Positions 33,047 through 43,085 are shown, numbered from the stretch's first letter. The stretch: DNA of 64,000 nucleotides from Pseudomonas sp. MWU13-2100 (GCF_023242365.1 NZ_JALLIX010000002.1:186001-250000), one strand, 5' to 3'. Numbers and translations are program-made. The notes: generated by a model from the sequence alone, not told the origin.

Positions 33047-34072
33047 TCAGTCGAGGGCGGATGCCTGGGGCTTTTTTGGCCAGCTCGGGATCTCCCGGCG
33101 CGCCCCGACTGGCAAGGCCTGGGCCGGCAGTTCTCCCCATTGCCCCTGGCCCTGGGCCGGATCGCTTGCCGCATCGGGTGCGCCCCGCGGATTCGAGGCG
33201 GGTGAAGATGTGGGCGGCACGCCTTCGCGACGACGATGGCGCAAGGCAAACTCGGCCACCGCCTCGATATCCTCCGTGGCAATCTGCTCGGCTCCACGCC
33301 AGGCCGCATGGGCCCAGGCGGCACGCAACCACACCAGGTCGGCGCGCAGGCCGTCGACACCCGCGGCAAAGCAGCGCTGGGTAATCGCCTCCAGGGTCTG
33401 GTCATCCAGGGCGATCTCCGGCAGGCGTGCCCGAGCCTGGCGACAGCGCTCGCGCAAAGCCTCTTGCGCCGGCGCCCACTGCTCGCAGAAAGCGTGTGGA
33501 TCGCTGTCGAAATCCAGGCGCCGACGGATAATCTGCCCTCGCTCGCTCGGCGGCGGCTGACCGCTGAGGGCTACGTTCAGGCCGAAACGGTCCAGCAACT
33601 GTGGGCGCAACTCGCCCTCTTCCGGGTTCATGGTGCCGATCAATACAAACCGCGCCGAGTGCCGATGGGAAATGCCGTCGCGTTCGACCCGATTGACGCC
33701 ACTGGCAGCGACATCCAGCAGCAGATCCACCAGATGGTCGGGGAGCAGGTTGACCTCGTCGACATACAGCACCCCGCCGTCGGCCTTCGCCAGCACGCCC
33801 GGGGAAAACTGCGCCCGACCGGCGCCCAGGGCCGCGTCCAGGTCGAGTGTGCCCACCAGCCGCTCTTCCGTCGCGCCCAGGGGCAAGGTGACAAACAGCC
33901 CGCTGGCCAGCAGATCGGCCAGGCCACGGGCCAGGGTCGACTTGGCCATGCCCCGCGGCCCCTCGATCAGCACGCCGCCAATCTTCGGATCAATCGCTGT
34001 CAGGCACAGCGCCAGCTTCAGGTTATCGGCAGCAACCACGGCCGACAGCGGGAAATGCGGGGTATCGCTCAT
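33047..34072 (-). CDS. ChlI/BchI-like AAA+ chelatase subunit
   Basis: A 341-residue AAA+ ATPase of the magnesium-chelatase I family. Visible are Walker A LIEGPRGMAKSTLARGLADLL, the ChlI insert LGATEERLVGTLDLDAAL, Walker B GGVLYVDEVNLLPDHLVDLLLD, and sensor 1 RFVLIGTMNPEEGELRPQLLDRF. The C-terminal tail after about 285 is Pro/Ala-rich. CobN of many bacteria works with CobS and CobT; their absence here and the position directly after cobN suggest this ATPase energises cobalt chelation. ATG 34072 lies 12 bp after the cobN stop codon. Confidence 0.88.
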   Translation of the reverse strand: MSDTPHFPLSAVVAADNLKLALCLTAIDPKIGGVLIEGPRGMAKSTLARGLADLLASGLFVTLPLGATEERLVGTLDLDAALGAGRAQFSPGVLAKADGGVLYVDEVNLLPDHLVDLLLDVAASGVNRVERDGISHRHSARFVLIGTMNPEEGELRPQLLDRFGLNVALSGQPPPSERGQIIRRRLDFDSDPHAFCEQWAPAQEALRERCRQARARLPEIALDDQTLEAITQRCFAAGVDGLRADLVWLRAAWAHAAWRGAEQIATEDIEAVAEFALRHRRREGVPPTSSPASNPRGAPDAASDPAQGQGQWGELPAQALPVGARREIPSWPKKPQASALD

Positions 34073-34084
34073 GACTTGCACACC

Positions 34085-37000
34085 TCAGGAATCTTCTTCT
34101 ATATCCAGCAGCAGGTTTTCCAACGCCTCGCGGTACTCGCCCGGCTCGCTCCACAACCCACGCTGCTGGGCCTCCAGCAGCCGCTCGGTCATGTCGCGCA
34201 GCGCCGCCGGATTGTGCTCGCGGACAAAGTCGCGGGTGTCCGGGTCCAGCAGATAGGCATCGGCCAACAAGGCGTACTGGTGATCGTCGATCAGGCCGGT
34301 GGTGGCGTCGAACGCAAACAGGTTGTCGACGGTCGCCGCCAGTTCGAATGCGCCTTTGTAACCATGGCGCTTGACCCCGTCGATCCATTTCGGGTTCGCC
34401 GCCCGCGAGCGGATCACCCGGTTCAACTCGTCCTTGAGCGTGCGGATCTTCGGCAGGTCCGGCTGGCTGTGGTCGCCATGATAACTGGCGGCCGGTGCGC
34501 CGCGCAGGGTTTCCACCGCCGCCAGCATGCCGCCCTGGAACTGGTAGTAGTCATTGGAGTCGAGCAGGTCGTGCTCACGGTTGTCCTGATTTTGCAGCAC
34601 CGCCTGTACCTCGCCCAGGCGTTGCGCAAACTGCCCGCGCGCCGCAGTGCCATCATCCTGGCCGCCATAGGCATAACCGCCCCAGTTCAGATAGACCTCG
34701 GCGAGGTCCTCGCGGCTCTGCCACAAGCGCCCGTCGATGGCATTCTGCACCCCGGCGCCATAGGCCCCCGGTTTGGCGCCGAAAATTCGCCAGCCGGCCT
34801 GGCGGGCAGCCTGTTCCTCATCCAGACCTTCAGCCTGCAACTGCTCACGCTCGGCGCGGACCCGCGCGGCTAGCGGGTTCAGGTCCGCCGGTTCGTCCAG
34901 CGCCGCCACGGCCTGCACTGCGGCGTCGAACAGGCGGATCAGGTTGGCGAAAGCATCGCGGAAAAATCCAGACACGCGCAAAGTCACGTCCACTCGCGGA
35001 CGGTCAAGCAGGCTCAGAGGCAGGATCTCGAAATCGTCGACCCGCTGGCTGCCGGTGGCCCATACCGGCCGTACGCCCATCAGCGCCATGGCCTGGGCGA
35101 TATCGTCACCGCCGGTGCGCATGGTCGCCGTGCCCCAGACCGACAGGCCGAGCTGACGCAAATGGTCGCCATGGTCCTGCAAATGCCGCTCAAGAATCAG
35201 GTTGGCCGACTGGAAGCCAATGCGCCAAGCCGTGGTGGTTGGCAGGTTGCGGACATCCACGGAAAAGAAATTGCGCCCGGTGGGCAATACGTCCAGGCGT
35301 CCGCGACTTGGTGCACCGCTGGGGCCGGCGGGCACAAAACGCCCCGCCAGGGCATCGAGCAACCCGCCCATCTCCGCCGGCCCACAGGCATCCAGGCGCG
35401 GCGCGACCACCGTCAGCAGCCCGTCGATGATCAACCGCACATCGCCCCACAACGCCGTATCCGGCCAGTCGGTCTGACCTTGCAGCGCACGCTCGATCAG
35501 TTGCCCGGCGTACAGTTCCAGGCGCTCGCGGCTATCGCCGGCGGTGCGCCAGTTTTCCGAGCTGACGGTTTGCAATGACTCAGGTCGAGGCCCGGTCCAG
35601 GGTTCGGCCAGGACGCAATCCAACGGATCGAAGCCCAGTTCGAAGGCCCTGGCCAAGGCCCGCAACACGCTGGACTGGGCGCCACGCCCGTCACCACGGG
35701 GAATCCGCAGCAAGGCCAGCAGCGTATCGATGCGCAGGCGGCCGGCCGGCGACTCGCCGAACACATGCAAACCGTCACGGATCTGCGACTCCTTCAAGTC
35801 GCAGAGGTAGGTGTCCAGCCGTGGCAGCCAGATCGCCGCGTCGGCATCGCTGTCCAGGCCGGCATCCAGCTGCAATTCACGGTCGATCTGCGTCTCGCGC
35901 ACCAGCCTGAGAATGTCACGCTGCAATTCGCCGGCACGGCGTGGGTCGAGCAACTGCGCTTCGTAGTATTCGTCGGCCAGCAACTCCAGATCGCGCAGCG
36001 GCCCGTAGGTCTCGGCCCGGGTCAGCGGTGGCATCAGGTGATCGATGATCACCGCCTGGGTACGGCGCTTGGCCTGGGCGCCCTCGCCCGGGTCATTGAC
36101 GATAAACGGATAGATATTCGGCAACGGCCCCAGCAACGCGTCCGGCCAACACTGCTGCGACAGCCCGACGCCCTTGCCCGGCAACCACTCCAGGTTGCCG
36201 TGCTTGCCGACATGGATCAGCGCATGGCTGCCGTAGGTGTGCCGCAGCCAGAAATAGAACGCCAGGTAGCCATGGGGCGGCACCAGGTCCGGGTCATGGT
36301 AGACCGCGCTGGCGTCGACCTGATAACCCCGGGCCGGCTGGATACCGACGAAGGTCAGGCCAAAACGCAAGCCGGCGACCATCATCCGCCCGCCACGGAA
36401 CATCGGGTCCTGTTCCGGCCGGCCCCAGCGCGCTATCACTGCCTGGCGATTGGCCTCGGGCAGGCGCTCGAACATTGCCCGGTAGTCGGCCAGGGCCATG
36501 CTCTGGTGACAAGGGCGCAGGTCGAGGCTGTCGAAATCATTGCTGACACCACCGAGCAAGGCCTGGATCAGCGCCGTGCCGCTTTCGGGCAACTCTTCGC
36601 TCAACGGGTAGCCCTGGTCCTTGAGCGCCCGCAGGATATTCAGCGCCGCCGCCGGGGTATCCAGGCCCACGCCATTGCCGATCCGACCGTCGCGGGTCGG
36701 GTAGTTGGCGAGGATCAGGGCGACGCGCTTGTCCGCATTGGGTACCCGCGCCAGATCGACCCAGCGCCGGGCGAGTTCGGCAACGAAATCCATGCGTTCG
36801 GGCTGGGCGCGATAGCAAACCACATCACTCTGGCTGCGCTCGCTGCGCCAGGCCAGGTCCTTGAAGCTGATGGGCCGACTGATGATGCGCCCATCCAGTT
36901 CCGGCAAGGCGATATGCATGGCCAGGTCACGGGGCCCGAGGCCCTGCTCGCTAGCCTGCCAGCCGGGCTCGTTGTCCTGGGCACAAATAGCCTGGATCAC

Positions 37001-37858
37001 CGGGATATCCCGGCGAAACGGCCGCAGATGCGGCGCTTCGGGGCTGGACTGGGCAAATCCAGTGGTATTGAGGATGATCGCGGCCGCCACCTCGTCCAGC
37101 AGGTCCTCGACCACGTCCAGGCAGGCGGACTCCTTGAGACTGGCCACGGCAATCGGCAAAGGGTTGAGCCCGGCAGCTTGCAAGCGCTGGCAGAACACAT
37201 CGACAAAGGCGGTATTGGCCGCCTGCAAATGCGAGCGATAGAACAGCAGCGCCGCGACCGGTTGACCGACCTGCCAGTCAGCGCGCCAATCAGCCAATCC
37301 GGCGCCGCTATGGCGCGGATGATAGATCGCCGTGCGCGGCAAGGGTTGCGGCTCGGCCCAGGTATAGTCGCGCCCCAACCAGCGGTTGGCGAGACAGCGA
37401 TACAGGTCCAGGGCATTGCCCATGCCACCCTGGCGCAGAAAATGCCAGAGCCGCCGGCCATCCTCGGCGGACACCGTGCTCAGGTCGCTCAGCTCCGGAT
37501 CCGGACGATCGTCCCCGGGCACCAGGATCAAAGTCACCCCGCGCTCGGCCAACTGCACCAGACGCTCGATACCGTAGCGCCAATATCCGATCCCGCCGTG
37601 CAGGGACAGCAGGATGACCCGTGCGCGTTGCAGCACCTGGTCGAAATAGAGGTCGACCGAGGCGTGGTTCTGCACCTGCATCGGGTTGGCCAGGCGCAGA
37701 CTCGGATAATTTTCCGGCAGTTGCTGCGCCGCTTCGGCGAGCAATGCCAGGCTTGAATCGCCGCTGCAGAGGATCACCAACTCGGCGGGGGTTTGCCCCA
37801 GGTCGGCGATATTGTCATCCGACACGAAACCGCCGGGCTGGGTCCTGAGCAGGTGCAT
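34085..37858 (-). CDS. cobN: Cobaltochelatase subunit CobN
   Basis: The 1257-residue catalytic subunit that inserts Co2+ into hydrogenobyrinate a,c-diamide in the aerobic B12 pathway, in the cytoplasm. Length and sequence fit the family: PPHGYLAFYFWLRHTYGSHA, HVGKHGNLEWLPGKGVGLSQ, IYPFIVNDPGEGAQAKRRTQ, and the C-terminal WIDGVKRHGYKGAFELAATV. ATG 37858 follows the cobW stop codon by 3 bp, so cobW, cobN and the two chelatase-type genes form one transcript under the B12 riboswitch. Confidence 0.97.
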   Translation of the reverse strand: MHLLRTQPGGFVSDDNIADLGQTPAELVILCSGDSSLALLAEAAQQLPENYPSLRLANPMQVQNHASVDLYFDQVLQRARVILLSLHGGIGYWRYGIERLVQLAERGVTLILVPGDDRPDPELSDLSTVSAEDGRRLWHFLRQGGMGNALDLYRCLANRWLGRDYTWAEPQPLPRTAIYHPRHSGAGLADWRADWQVGQPVAALLFYRSHLQAANTAFVDVFCQRLQAAGLNPLPIAVASLKESACLDVVEDLLDEVAAAIILNTTGFAQSSPEAPHLRPFRRDIPVIQAICAQDNEPGWQASEQGLGPRDLAMHIALPELDGRIISRPISFKDLAWRSERSQSDVVCYRAQPERMDFVAELARRWVDLARVPNADKRVALILANYPTRDGRIGNGVGLDTPAAALNILRALKDQGYPLSEELPESGTALIQALLGGVSNDFDSLDLRPCHQSMALADYRAMFERLPEANRQAVIARWGRPEQDPMFRGGRMMVAGLRFGLTFVGIQPARGYQVDASAVYHDPDLVPPHGYLAFYFWLRHTYGSHALIHVGKHGNLEWLPGKGVGLSQQCWPDALLGPLPNIYPFIVNDPGEGAQAKRRTQAVIIDHLMPPLTRAETYGPLRDLELLADEYYEAQLLDPRRAGELQRDILRLVRETQIDRELQLDAGLDSDADAAIWLPRLDTYLCDLKESQIRDGLHVFGESPAGRLRIDTLLALLRIPRGDGRGAQSSVLRALARAFELGFDPLDCVLAEPWTGPRPESLQTVSSENWRTAGDSRERLELYAGQLIERALQGQTDWPDTALWGDVRLIIDGLLTVVAPRLDACGPAEMGGLLDALAGRFVPAGPSGAPSRGRLDVLPTGRNFFSVDVRNLPTTTAWRIGFQSANLILERHLQDHGDHLRQLGLSVWGTATMRTGGDDIAQAMALMGVRPVWATGSQRVDDFEILPLSLLDRPRVDVTLRVSGFFRDAFANLIRLFDAAVQAVAALDEPADLNPLAARVRAEREQLQAEGLDEEQAARQAGWRIFGAKPGAYGAGVQNAIDGRLWQSREDLAEVYLNWGGYAYGGQDDGTAARGQFAQRLGEVQAVLQNQDNREHDLLDSNDYYQFQGGMLAAVETLRGAPAASYHGDHSQPDLPKIRTLKDELNRVIRSRAANPKWIDGVKRHGYKGAFELAATVDNLFAFDATTGLIDDHQYALLADAYLLDPDTRDFVREHNPAALRDMTERLLEAQQRGLWSEPGEYREALENLLLDIEEDS

Positions 37859-37861
37859 GGG

Positions 37862-38929
37862 TCAGGCGGTCAGCGCGGTGCGCAGGGTCGATTCGAGCAG
37901 CGCGGCATCCAGTTCCTGGCCGATCAGCACCAGGCGGGTGACACGCGGTTCATCCGCCGCCCAGGCGCGGTCGAAGTGCTTGTCAAAGCGGCTGCCCACC
38001 CCCTGGATCAGCAGGCGCATCGGCTTGTTCGGGATTGCGGCGAAACCCTTGACCCGCAGGATGCCGTGCTTGCCCACCAGTTGTGTCAGGGCGTCCAGCA
38101 ACAGGCTTTCATCGGCTTGCGGCAGTTCGAGGGAGATCGAGTCGAAGGCGTCATGATCGTGATCGTCATGATCGTCGCCGTCATGGTGGTGATCGTGGTG
38201 GCTGTGGCGAGTGTCGATATGTTCCTCGGAACCGGCGCCCAGGCCCAGCAGCACGTCCAGGGGCAGGCGACCGCTGCTGGCTTCAATGACCTTCACCGCC
38301 GGCGGCAGCTCCTCGGCCACTTCCAGGCGCACCCGGGCCAGGTCTTCAGGGCTGATCAGGTCGGCCTTGTTGAGAATCACCAGGTCGGCGCTGGACAGTT
38401 GGTCGGCGAACAGCTCGTGCAGCGGTGATTCGTGGTCCAGGTTCGGGTCGAGCTTGCGCTGGGCATCCACCTGGTCCGGGAACGCGGCGAAGGTACCGGC
38501 GGCCACGGCCGGGCTGTCGACCACGGTGATCACCGCATCGACGGTGCAGGCACTGCGGATTTCCGGCCACTGGAAGGCTTGCACCAAGGGCTTGGGCAGC
38601 GCCAGGCCAGAGGTTTCGATCAGGATATGATCGAGGTCGCCACGGCGCGCCACCAACTCACGCATCACCGGGAAGAATTCTTCCTGGACCGTGCAGCAGA
38701 GGCAGCCGTTGGCCAGTTCATAGACACGGCCACTGGCTTCTTCTTCAGTGCAGCCGATCGAGCACTGCTTGAGGATCTCGCCGTCGATGCCCAGTTCGCC
38801 GAACTCGTTGACGATCACCGCGATGCGGCGGCCCTGGGCGTTGTCGAGCATATGGCGCAACAGGGTGGTCTTGCCCGAGCCGAGAAAGCCGGTGACGATG
38901 GTGACGGGAAGCTTGGCCAGTGTTTTCAT
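37862..38929 (-). CDS. cobW: CobW, cobalt-handling GTPase
   Basis: A 355-residue GTPase of the COG0523 family thought to deliver cobalt to CobN. Walker A is VTGFLGSGKTTLLRHML (about 12-28), the metal-binding motif GCLCC is in ELANGCLCCTVQEE (about 71), Walker B is HILIETSGLALP and the guanine motif is LVILNKADL. A His/Asp-rich loop (RHSHHDHHHDGDDHDDHDHD, about 240-260) probably binds metal. ATG 38929 gives MKTLAKLPVTIVTGF; a longer frame to 39010 runs into the leader RNA and is rejected. Confidence 0.96.
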   Translation of the reverse strand: MKTLAKLPVTIVTGFLGSGKTTLLRHMLDNAQGRRIAVIVNEFGELGIDGEILKQCSIGCTEEEASGRVYELANGCLCCTVQEEFFPVMRELVARRGDLDHILIETSGLALPKPLVQAFQWPEIRSACTVDAVITVVDSPAVAAGTFAAFPDQVDAQRKLDPNLDHESPLHELFADQLSSADLVILNKADLISPEDLARVRLEVAEELPPAVKVIEASSGRLPLDVLLGLGAGSEEHIDTRHSHHDHHHDGDDHDDHDHDAFDSISLELPQADESLLLDALTQLVGKHGILRVKGFAAIPNKPMRLLIQGVGSRFDKHFDRAWAADEPRVTRLVLIGQELDAALLESTLRTALTA

Positions 38930-39035
38930 CGGATGCCCTTTGGCAAAGTGGCGGGCATGCGGGACGAGAACCGCGGCCCTTGGGCGCGGATGTGTTCGCC
39001 ACCGGATCACCCCGCCCGGTTGTAGTGAGAAACGG

Positions 39036-39238
39036 TCACGAGGCAGGTCTCCTGGCTTACGGTCGGGCGGGCGGCGCTCCTTCCCGGGAGCAGGCCGGCC
39101 AGCCAGTCCTTGCGCCTTCCCGCCCGGAGGCAGTGGCAGTGCAGGGCTATCGAACCGTTTACAGTTGCGGGGGCAGCCGCGGCATACCGCGTTCCCTTCT
39201 TAGCTTCGGCCGAGTGCCGAAGAACCTCGAAGCTGCAA
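39036..39238 (-). ncRNA. Cobalamin riboswitch controlling cobW-cobN
   Basis: Read on the minus strand, the conserved B12 box AGCCAGGAGACCTGCC is the complement of 39042-39057. Further upstream in the RNA are AAGGGAACGCGGT, a GCCGCGGCTGCCCCCGCAAC core and CTGTAAACGG, then GCCACTG: the expected order of the class I cobalamin riboswitch. It ends about 110 bases before the cobW ATG. Adenosylcobalamin binding should switch off the cob genes. The 39239-39332 stretch before the glycosyltransferase gene on the other strand holds nothing else obvious. Confidence 0.95.
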
Positions 39239-39332
39239 GGCTACGCAGTGCGTCGGGGCAGGTCAATCGCGAGCGCCGCTGTGGTTTAATTGCGGCCCTT
39301 TTCCCGCCCTGCCCGTTTCAAGGAATCGTGTT

Positions 39333-40625
39333 ATGAACGCCACCGACATCACCCAGGTCCTGGTTATCGGTTATGTCTGGCCGGAACCGCGCTCGTCGGC
39401 CGCCGGCGGGCACATGATGCAGATCCTCGAAAGTTTTCTCGAAGCCGGCTGGCGCATCACCTTCGCCAGCCCCGCCGCAGTCGGCGAACACAAGGCCGAC
39501 CTGGCGAGCCTGGGCATAGCGGAATGTCGCATCGAGCTCAATAACAGCAGCTTCGACCGTTTTGTCGCCGACCTGCAACCGGACGTGGTGCTGTTCGACC
39601 GTTTCATGATGGAGGAGCAGTTCGGCTGGCGCGTGGAAAAACACTGCCCCGCAGCACTGCGCGTGCTGGAGACCTCGGACCTGCAAAGCCTGCGTGATGC
39701 CCGCCAGCAGCAGCTCAAGGCGCGTCTGAAAGACCCTCAGGACCTGAATGACTTCAGCGCGCTGTTCGCTCCCGACCAGCGGCAAATATTCGAACAGATG
39801 AGCGAGACCGATCAGGCCCAGCGGGAAATCGCCGCCATCTACCGGTCGGACCTGAACCTGATGATTTCCGATGTCGAGTCGCAATTGCTGATCGAGCAGT
39901 TCAAGGTCCCGGCGGCGTTACTGCACTGGTGCCCATTGATGATCGACACGCCCGTGGCGGCGTACCGCAATTTCGACGAGCGCGCGCACTTTCTCAGCAT
40001 CGGCAACTTCCGCCACGCGCCGAACTGGGATGCCGTGCTCTGGATGAAGAGCACGATCTGGCCTCTGATCCGCCAGCAGTTGCCCACGACCCAGTTGCAT
40101 ATCTATGGCGCCTACACCCCGCCCAAGGCCACCGCGCTGCACAATCCCGCCCAGGGTTTTCACATCATGAACTGGGCCGAAGACGCCCTCGAAGTCATGA
40201 CCGCGGCGCGAGTTTGCCTGGCGCCGCTACGTTTCGGCGCCGGTATCAAGGGCAAGATCGTCGACGCCATGCTCTGCGGCACACCGAATGTCACCACCCC
40301 CATCGGCGCCGAAGCCATGCACGGCGGGCTGCCCTGGGCCGGTGCCGTCGAAACCAGCGCCGTCGCCCTGGCCCAAGCGGCTGTGCGCCTCTATCAGGAC
40401 CGCGTGCTGTGGCAGCAGGCCCAGGCCAACGGCCAGGCGCTGCTCGCCGAGCGTTATGAGCGCCGGATCCACGGCCCCGCATTGATTGCCCGGATCCAGG
40501 CCTGCCGCCAGGACCTGGCGGCCCGGCGCCGGGACAATTTCACCGGGGCGATGCTACGCCATCATCACCACAAGAGCACCCAGTACATGTCGCAGTGGAT
40601 CGAGGCGAAGAACCGCGTCGACTGA
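39333..40625 (+). CDS. Glycosyltransferase, GT4-like
   Basis: A 430-residue cytoplasmic GT-B-fold protein. The N-terminal Rossmann domain starts QVLVIGYVWPEPRSSAAGGHM and the C-terminal domain has FLSIGNFRHAPNWDAVLWM, HIYGAYTPPKATALH and the donor-binding APLRFGAGIKGKIVDAMLCGTPNVTTPIG. The last 60 residues are His/Arg-rich. Substrate and product are unknown. ATG 39333 has AAGGAA at 39320-39325. It is divergent from the riboswitch and convergent with the glycoside hydrolase gene. Confidence 0.85.
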   Translation: MNATDITQVLVIGYVWPEPRSSAAGGHMMQILESFLEAGWRITFASPAAVGEHKADLASLGIAECRIELNNSSFDRFVADLQPDVVLFDRFMMEEQFGWRVEKHCPAALRVLETSDLQSLRDARQQQLKARLKDPQDLNDFSALFAPDQRQIFEQMSETDQAQREIAAIYRSDLNLMISDVESQLLIEQFKVPAALLHWCPLMIDTPVAAYRNFDERAHFLSIGNFRHAPNWDAVLWMKSTIWPLIRQQLPTTQLHIYGAYTPPKATALHNPAQGFHIMNWAEDALEVMTAARVCLAPLRFGAGIKGKIVDAMLCGTPNVTTPIGAEAMHGGLPWAGAVETSAVALAQAAVRLYQDRVLWQQAQANGQALLAERYERRIHGPALIARIQACRQDLAARRRDNFTGAMLRHHHHKSTQYMSQWIEAKNRVD

Positions 40626-40629
40626 GTCG

Positions 40630-42963
40630 TCAGGAGGCCCCCAGCACCCGACGGATCTCGATAAGTTGCGCCGGTTCGCCGGACACCACCACATGGGCAG
40701 ACAACGGCGGTAGCTGGCGACCCTCCGGCGTGCGGCTGGGCCTGACGGAGAAGTTGACGGTAATCAGGGTACCGTCGGCAAAGGTCGAGCGCTGCAGCAG
40801 GCGATCCCCGGACAACACCTGGAAATCGTCCATGGCCTGGCTGAACAAGCGCTCGTGCAGGGGGCGGAACACCTTGTCGTAGGCGCTGATCAGCGGCAAG
40901 TCGCGGGCAATCACCTGATCGTTGAGGTGATACAGCGGCGGCACCATATACAACAATTGCAGCAAAGCCGTGACATCGCGTTCGCTGGAGAACTTCAGCG
41001 AGCCGTACTCCCAATGATGGGTGCTGACCAGGCTGTCATGCAGCGCTATCTGGTACAGCGGCAGGCGGAATTCGGCCGAAGTCACGAAGCGCGCCACCTC
41101 CGGCTTGAGCGGGACCGCCTTGAAATACAGGTTGGGCGTTTCCGGCGGCCAATACCCCCCCACGTAATAGCGCGAGCGCTTGTTCTTGCGCATATCCGCG
41201 TCCATCCAGGCAAAGGGCTGGGTGGCAATGCCATGGCTGAAGGCGATGATCGATGCATAGAAGGACAGCCCGCCCTCGCTGCCCGTGACCAGGCCCAGCG
41301 CCTGGACCGGATACGCCAGGCGGCGCCGGCGCGCCTCGGCGTCCTGTGCCTGGCTGGTTTCCCGCCCCGGCGTGTAGTCACTGAACTCGGGGCCGGCGGC
41401 ATCGACATCGAGAAAGTAGCTGTTCAGGCGCCCCGCTCGCGCCACGGCACTGATCCGTCGCCGGGCATAGGCTTCGACAATGCGCGGATTGACGAAAACA
41501 CCGCGACCATTGAAACCCTGGACCTTCTTGCCCCGCTCGTCGGTATAGCCGGCGGCGGCCAGCTCGTCGCCCATCTTCGCGGTCGCCCAACTGGCTTGCA
41601 GATTCGATGGATGCGCGCTGCCATAGCTGTCGTAGGCCGACACCAGATAGCCGGCGGCTTTGGCAGCGTCCACCGCCTCGGGGTGCCAGAAGGTATCGCG
41701 CCAATCATCGGCACCCAACCAGGCCCGTGCCAGGCCCGCGCCTTGCAAGGCGGCAACGGTATCCAAGGACAATCCACCGCCCCAGCGCTCGGCCGGTGCC
41801 AGCAGATCGCCAAAGGCCTCGCGCAACTGACGACGCACCGTTTGCCCCCAGGCCACCTCGGCCTGTGGGTCATGATTGCCGGGCAACGGCGCCTGGGCCT
41901 CACGCACGACCACAGCCGGCAACCCGGAATTGATCGCCCTGATCACCTGGATCCGGGCAAAAGGCGGAACCTGTTCAAAAGCGCTATCGGCTTCGCCCAG
42001 CGCCAGCAGGAAGGCCTCGCGGGCCTTGAGCTCGAAGGCCCCCCAGAGCCTGGACGCCAAGTGATCGCTGTCGTCCCGGTGCCGGGCAAAAAAGCGCAGG
42101 AACTCCGGCCAGTGCAGGATATCGCCAGCCTTCAGCGGCCCGGCATCCCACAGATAGATATGCGGCGCGCCACCCAGGCGGGCGATCTGCGGTTGCGTGT
42201 GGATTTTCTCGCCCAACGAGACGAACTGATCGTGATCGCGCAGCCATTGTCGGTACAGCCGCGCGCCGATCAGCGGTTCCCGCGGACCGACAACGATGCG
42301 CACCCGGTAAGGTGCGTCGGGGGCCAGGCGATTGAAGGCATGGCTGAGGGTCGGCAGGGGGCGACCGTTTTGTTCCTTGATGCCAAAGCTGGTGTTGAAC
42401 GGCGTCTCGACGATCCAGGTGAGCGAATAGTCCTTGCGCAGTTCGGTCCAGAACGGCATCGACAGCACCCCGTTGAGCCGGGCCGGCTGATAACGCCGCA
42501 GCAGCCAGTCGAGCCATTTCGGATCGTCGCTGGGGACATAGGCACCTTCGCCAAACGGAATCGCATGGGCCTCGATCGCCCCGTCCTCGACGGGCCTGGG
42601 CCATTCCAGCCGACCCGGTTGTCCGGCATGCACCGTCACCACCAAGGCATCACGATCCACCCCGACCTCAACCCTGAAGTCCTGGTCCGCCTGGCGGATC
42701 CGCCAGCGGTTGCCGGTGCGCTCGATGACCTGTGCGCCCTTGTCGAAGGCCGCGGCGCTGAGCAGGGCCTGGTGCCGATTTTCGTCGTTGTGGTGCAGGG
42801 CCACGACCAGGGTGGCCGGGTCGATGACAAAGGTCCCTGAACGATGAGGCAGATAGACCTGGGAAGCCCCTTCGGCGTTCAGGGCCAAGGTCCATCCGAG
42901 CAGGGTCAGCCAGATCGGCAGGCAGCGACGATCATTCATCCACCGCGGCGGCATGGCCTTCAT
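40630..42963 (-). CDS. Secreted glycoside hydrolase-like protein, probable TIM barrel
   Basis: A 777-residue protein with an N-terminal signal peptide (LPIWLTLLGWTLALNAEGA). The first 250 residues are beta-rich; the central part, about 300-620, has barrel-like strands with acidic ends: SLDTVAALQGAGLARAWLG, YLVSAYDSYGSAHPSN, and GRLNSYFLDVDAAGPEFSDY (an Asp pair that could hold the nucleophile). This pattern resembles GH101/DUF5696-type alpha-N-acetylgalactosaminidases and related hydrolases, but the family call is tentative. It ends 4 bp from the convergent glycosyltransferase gene. Confidence 0.65.
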   Translation of the reverse strand: MKAMPPRWMNDRRCLPIWLTLLGWTLALNAEGASQVYLPHRSGTFVIDPATLVVALHHNDENRHQALLSAAAFDKGAQVIERTGNRWRIRQADQDFRVEVGVDRDALVVTVHAGQPGRLEWPRPVEDGAIEAHAIPFGEGAYVPSDDPKWLDWLLRRYQPARLNGVLSMPFWTELRKDYSLTWIVETPFNTSFGIKEQNGRPLPTLSHAFNRLAPDAPYRVRIVVGPREPLIGARLYRQWLRDHDQFVSLGEKIHTQPQIARLGGAPHIYLWDAGPLKAGDILHWPEFLRFFARHRDDSDHLASRLWGAFELKAREAFLLALGEADSAFEQVPPFARIQVIRAINSGLPAVVVREAQAPLPGNHDPQAEVAWGQTVRRQLREAFGDLLAPAERWGGGLSLDTVAALQGAGLARAWLGADDWRDTFWHPEAVDAAKAAGYLVSAYDSYGSAHPSNLQASWATAKMGDELAAAGYTDERGKKVQGFNGRGVFVNPRIVEAYARRRISAVARAGRLNSYFLDVDAAGPEFSDYTPGRETSQAQDAEARRRRLAYPVQALGLVTGSEGGLSFYASIIAFSHGIATQPFAWMDADMRKNKRSRYYVGGYWPPETPNLYFKAVPLKPEVARFVTSAEFRLPLYQIALHDSLVSTHHWEYGSLKFSSERDVTALLQLLYMVPPLYHLNDQVIARDLPLISAYDKVFRPLHERLFSQAMDDFQVLSGDRLLQRSTFADGTLITVNFSVRPSRTPEGRQLPPLSAHVVVSGEPAQLIEIRRVLGAS

Positions 42964-43085
42964 GTTGTCCTCGTCGATTCAGGTGTGTAAACCGACGAAC
43001 CTTAACTGACCAAGAAGGAAATGCTCTGTAGTCTCCTTCTTCTCAAATCGAGTGAAAACACTAAAAATCTGCCTGAGGTTGCGGC

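Noticed and set aside
33236..34873. 545-codon plus-strand frame opposite the chelatase genes
   Set aside because: Shadow of cobN and ChlI-like genes; composition is typical of antisense frames in GC-rich DNA.
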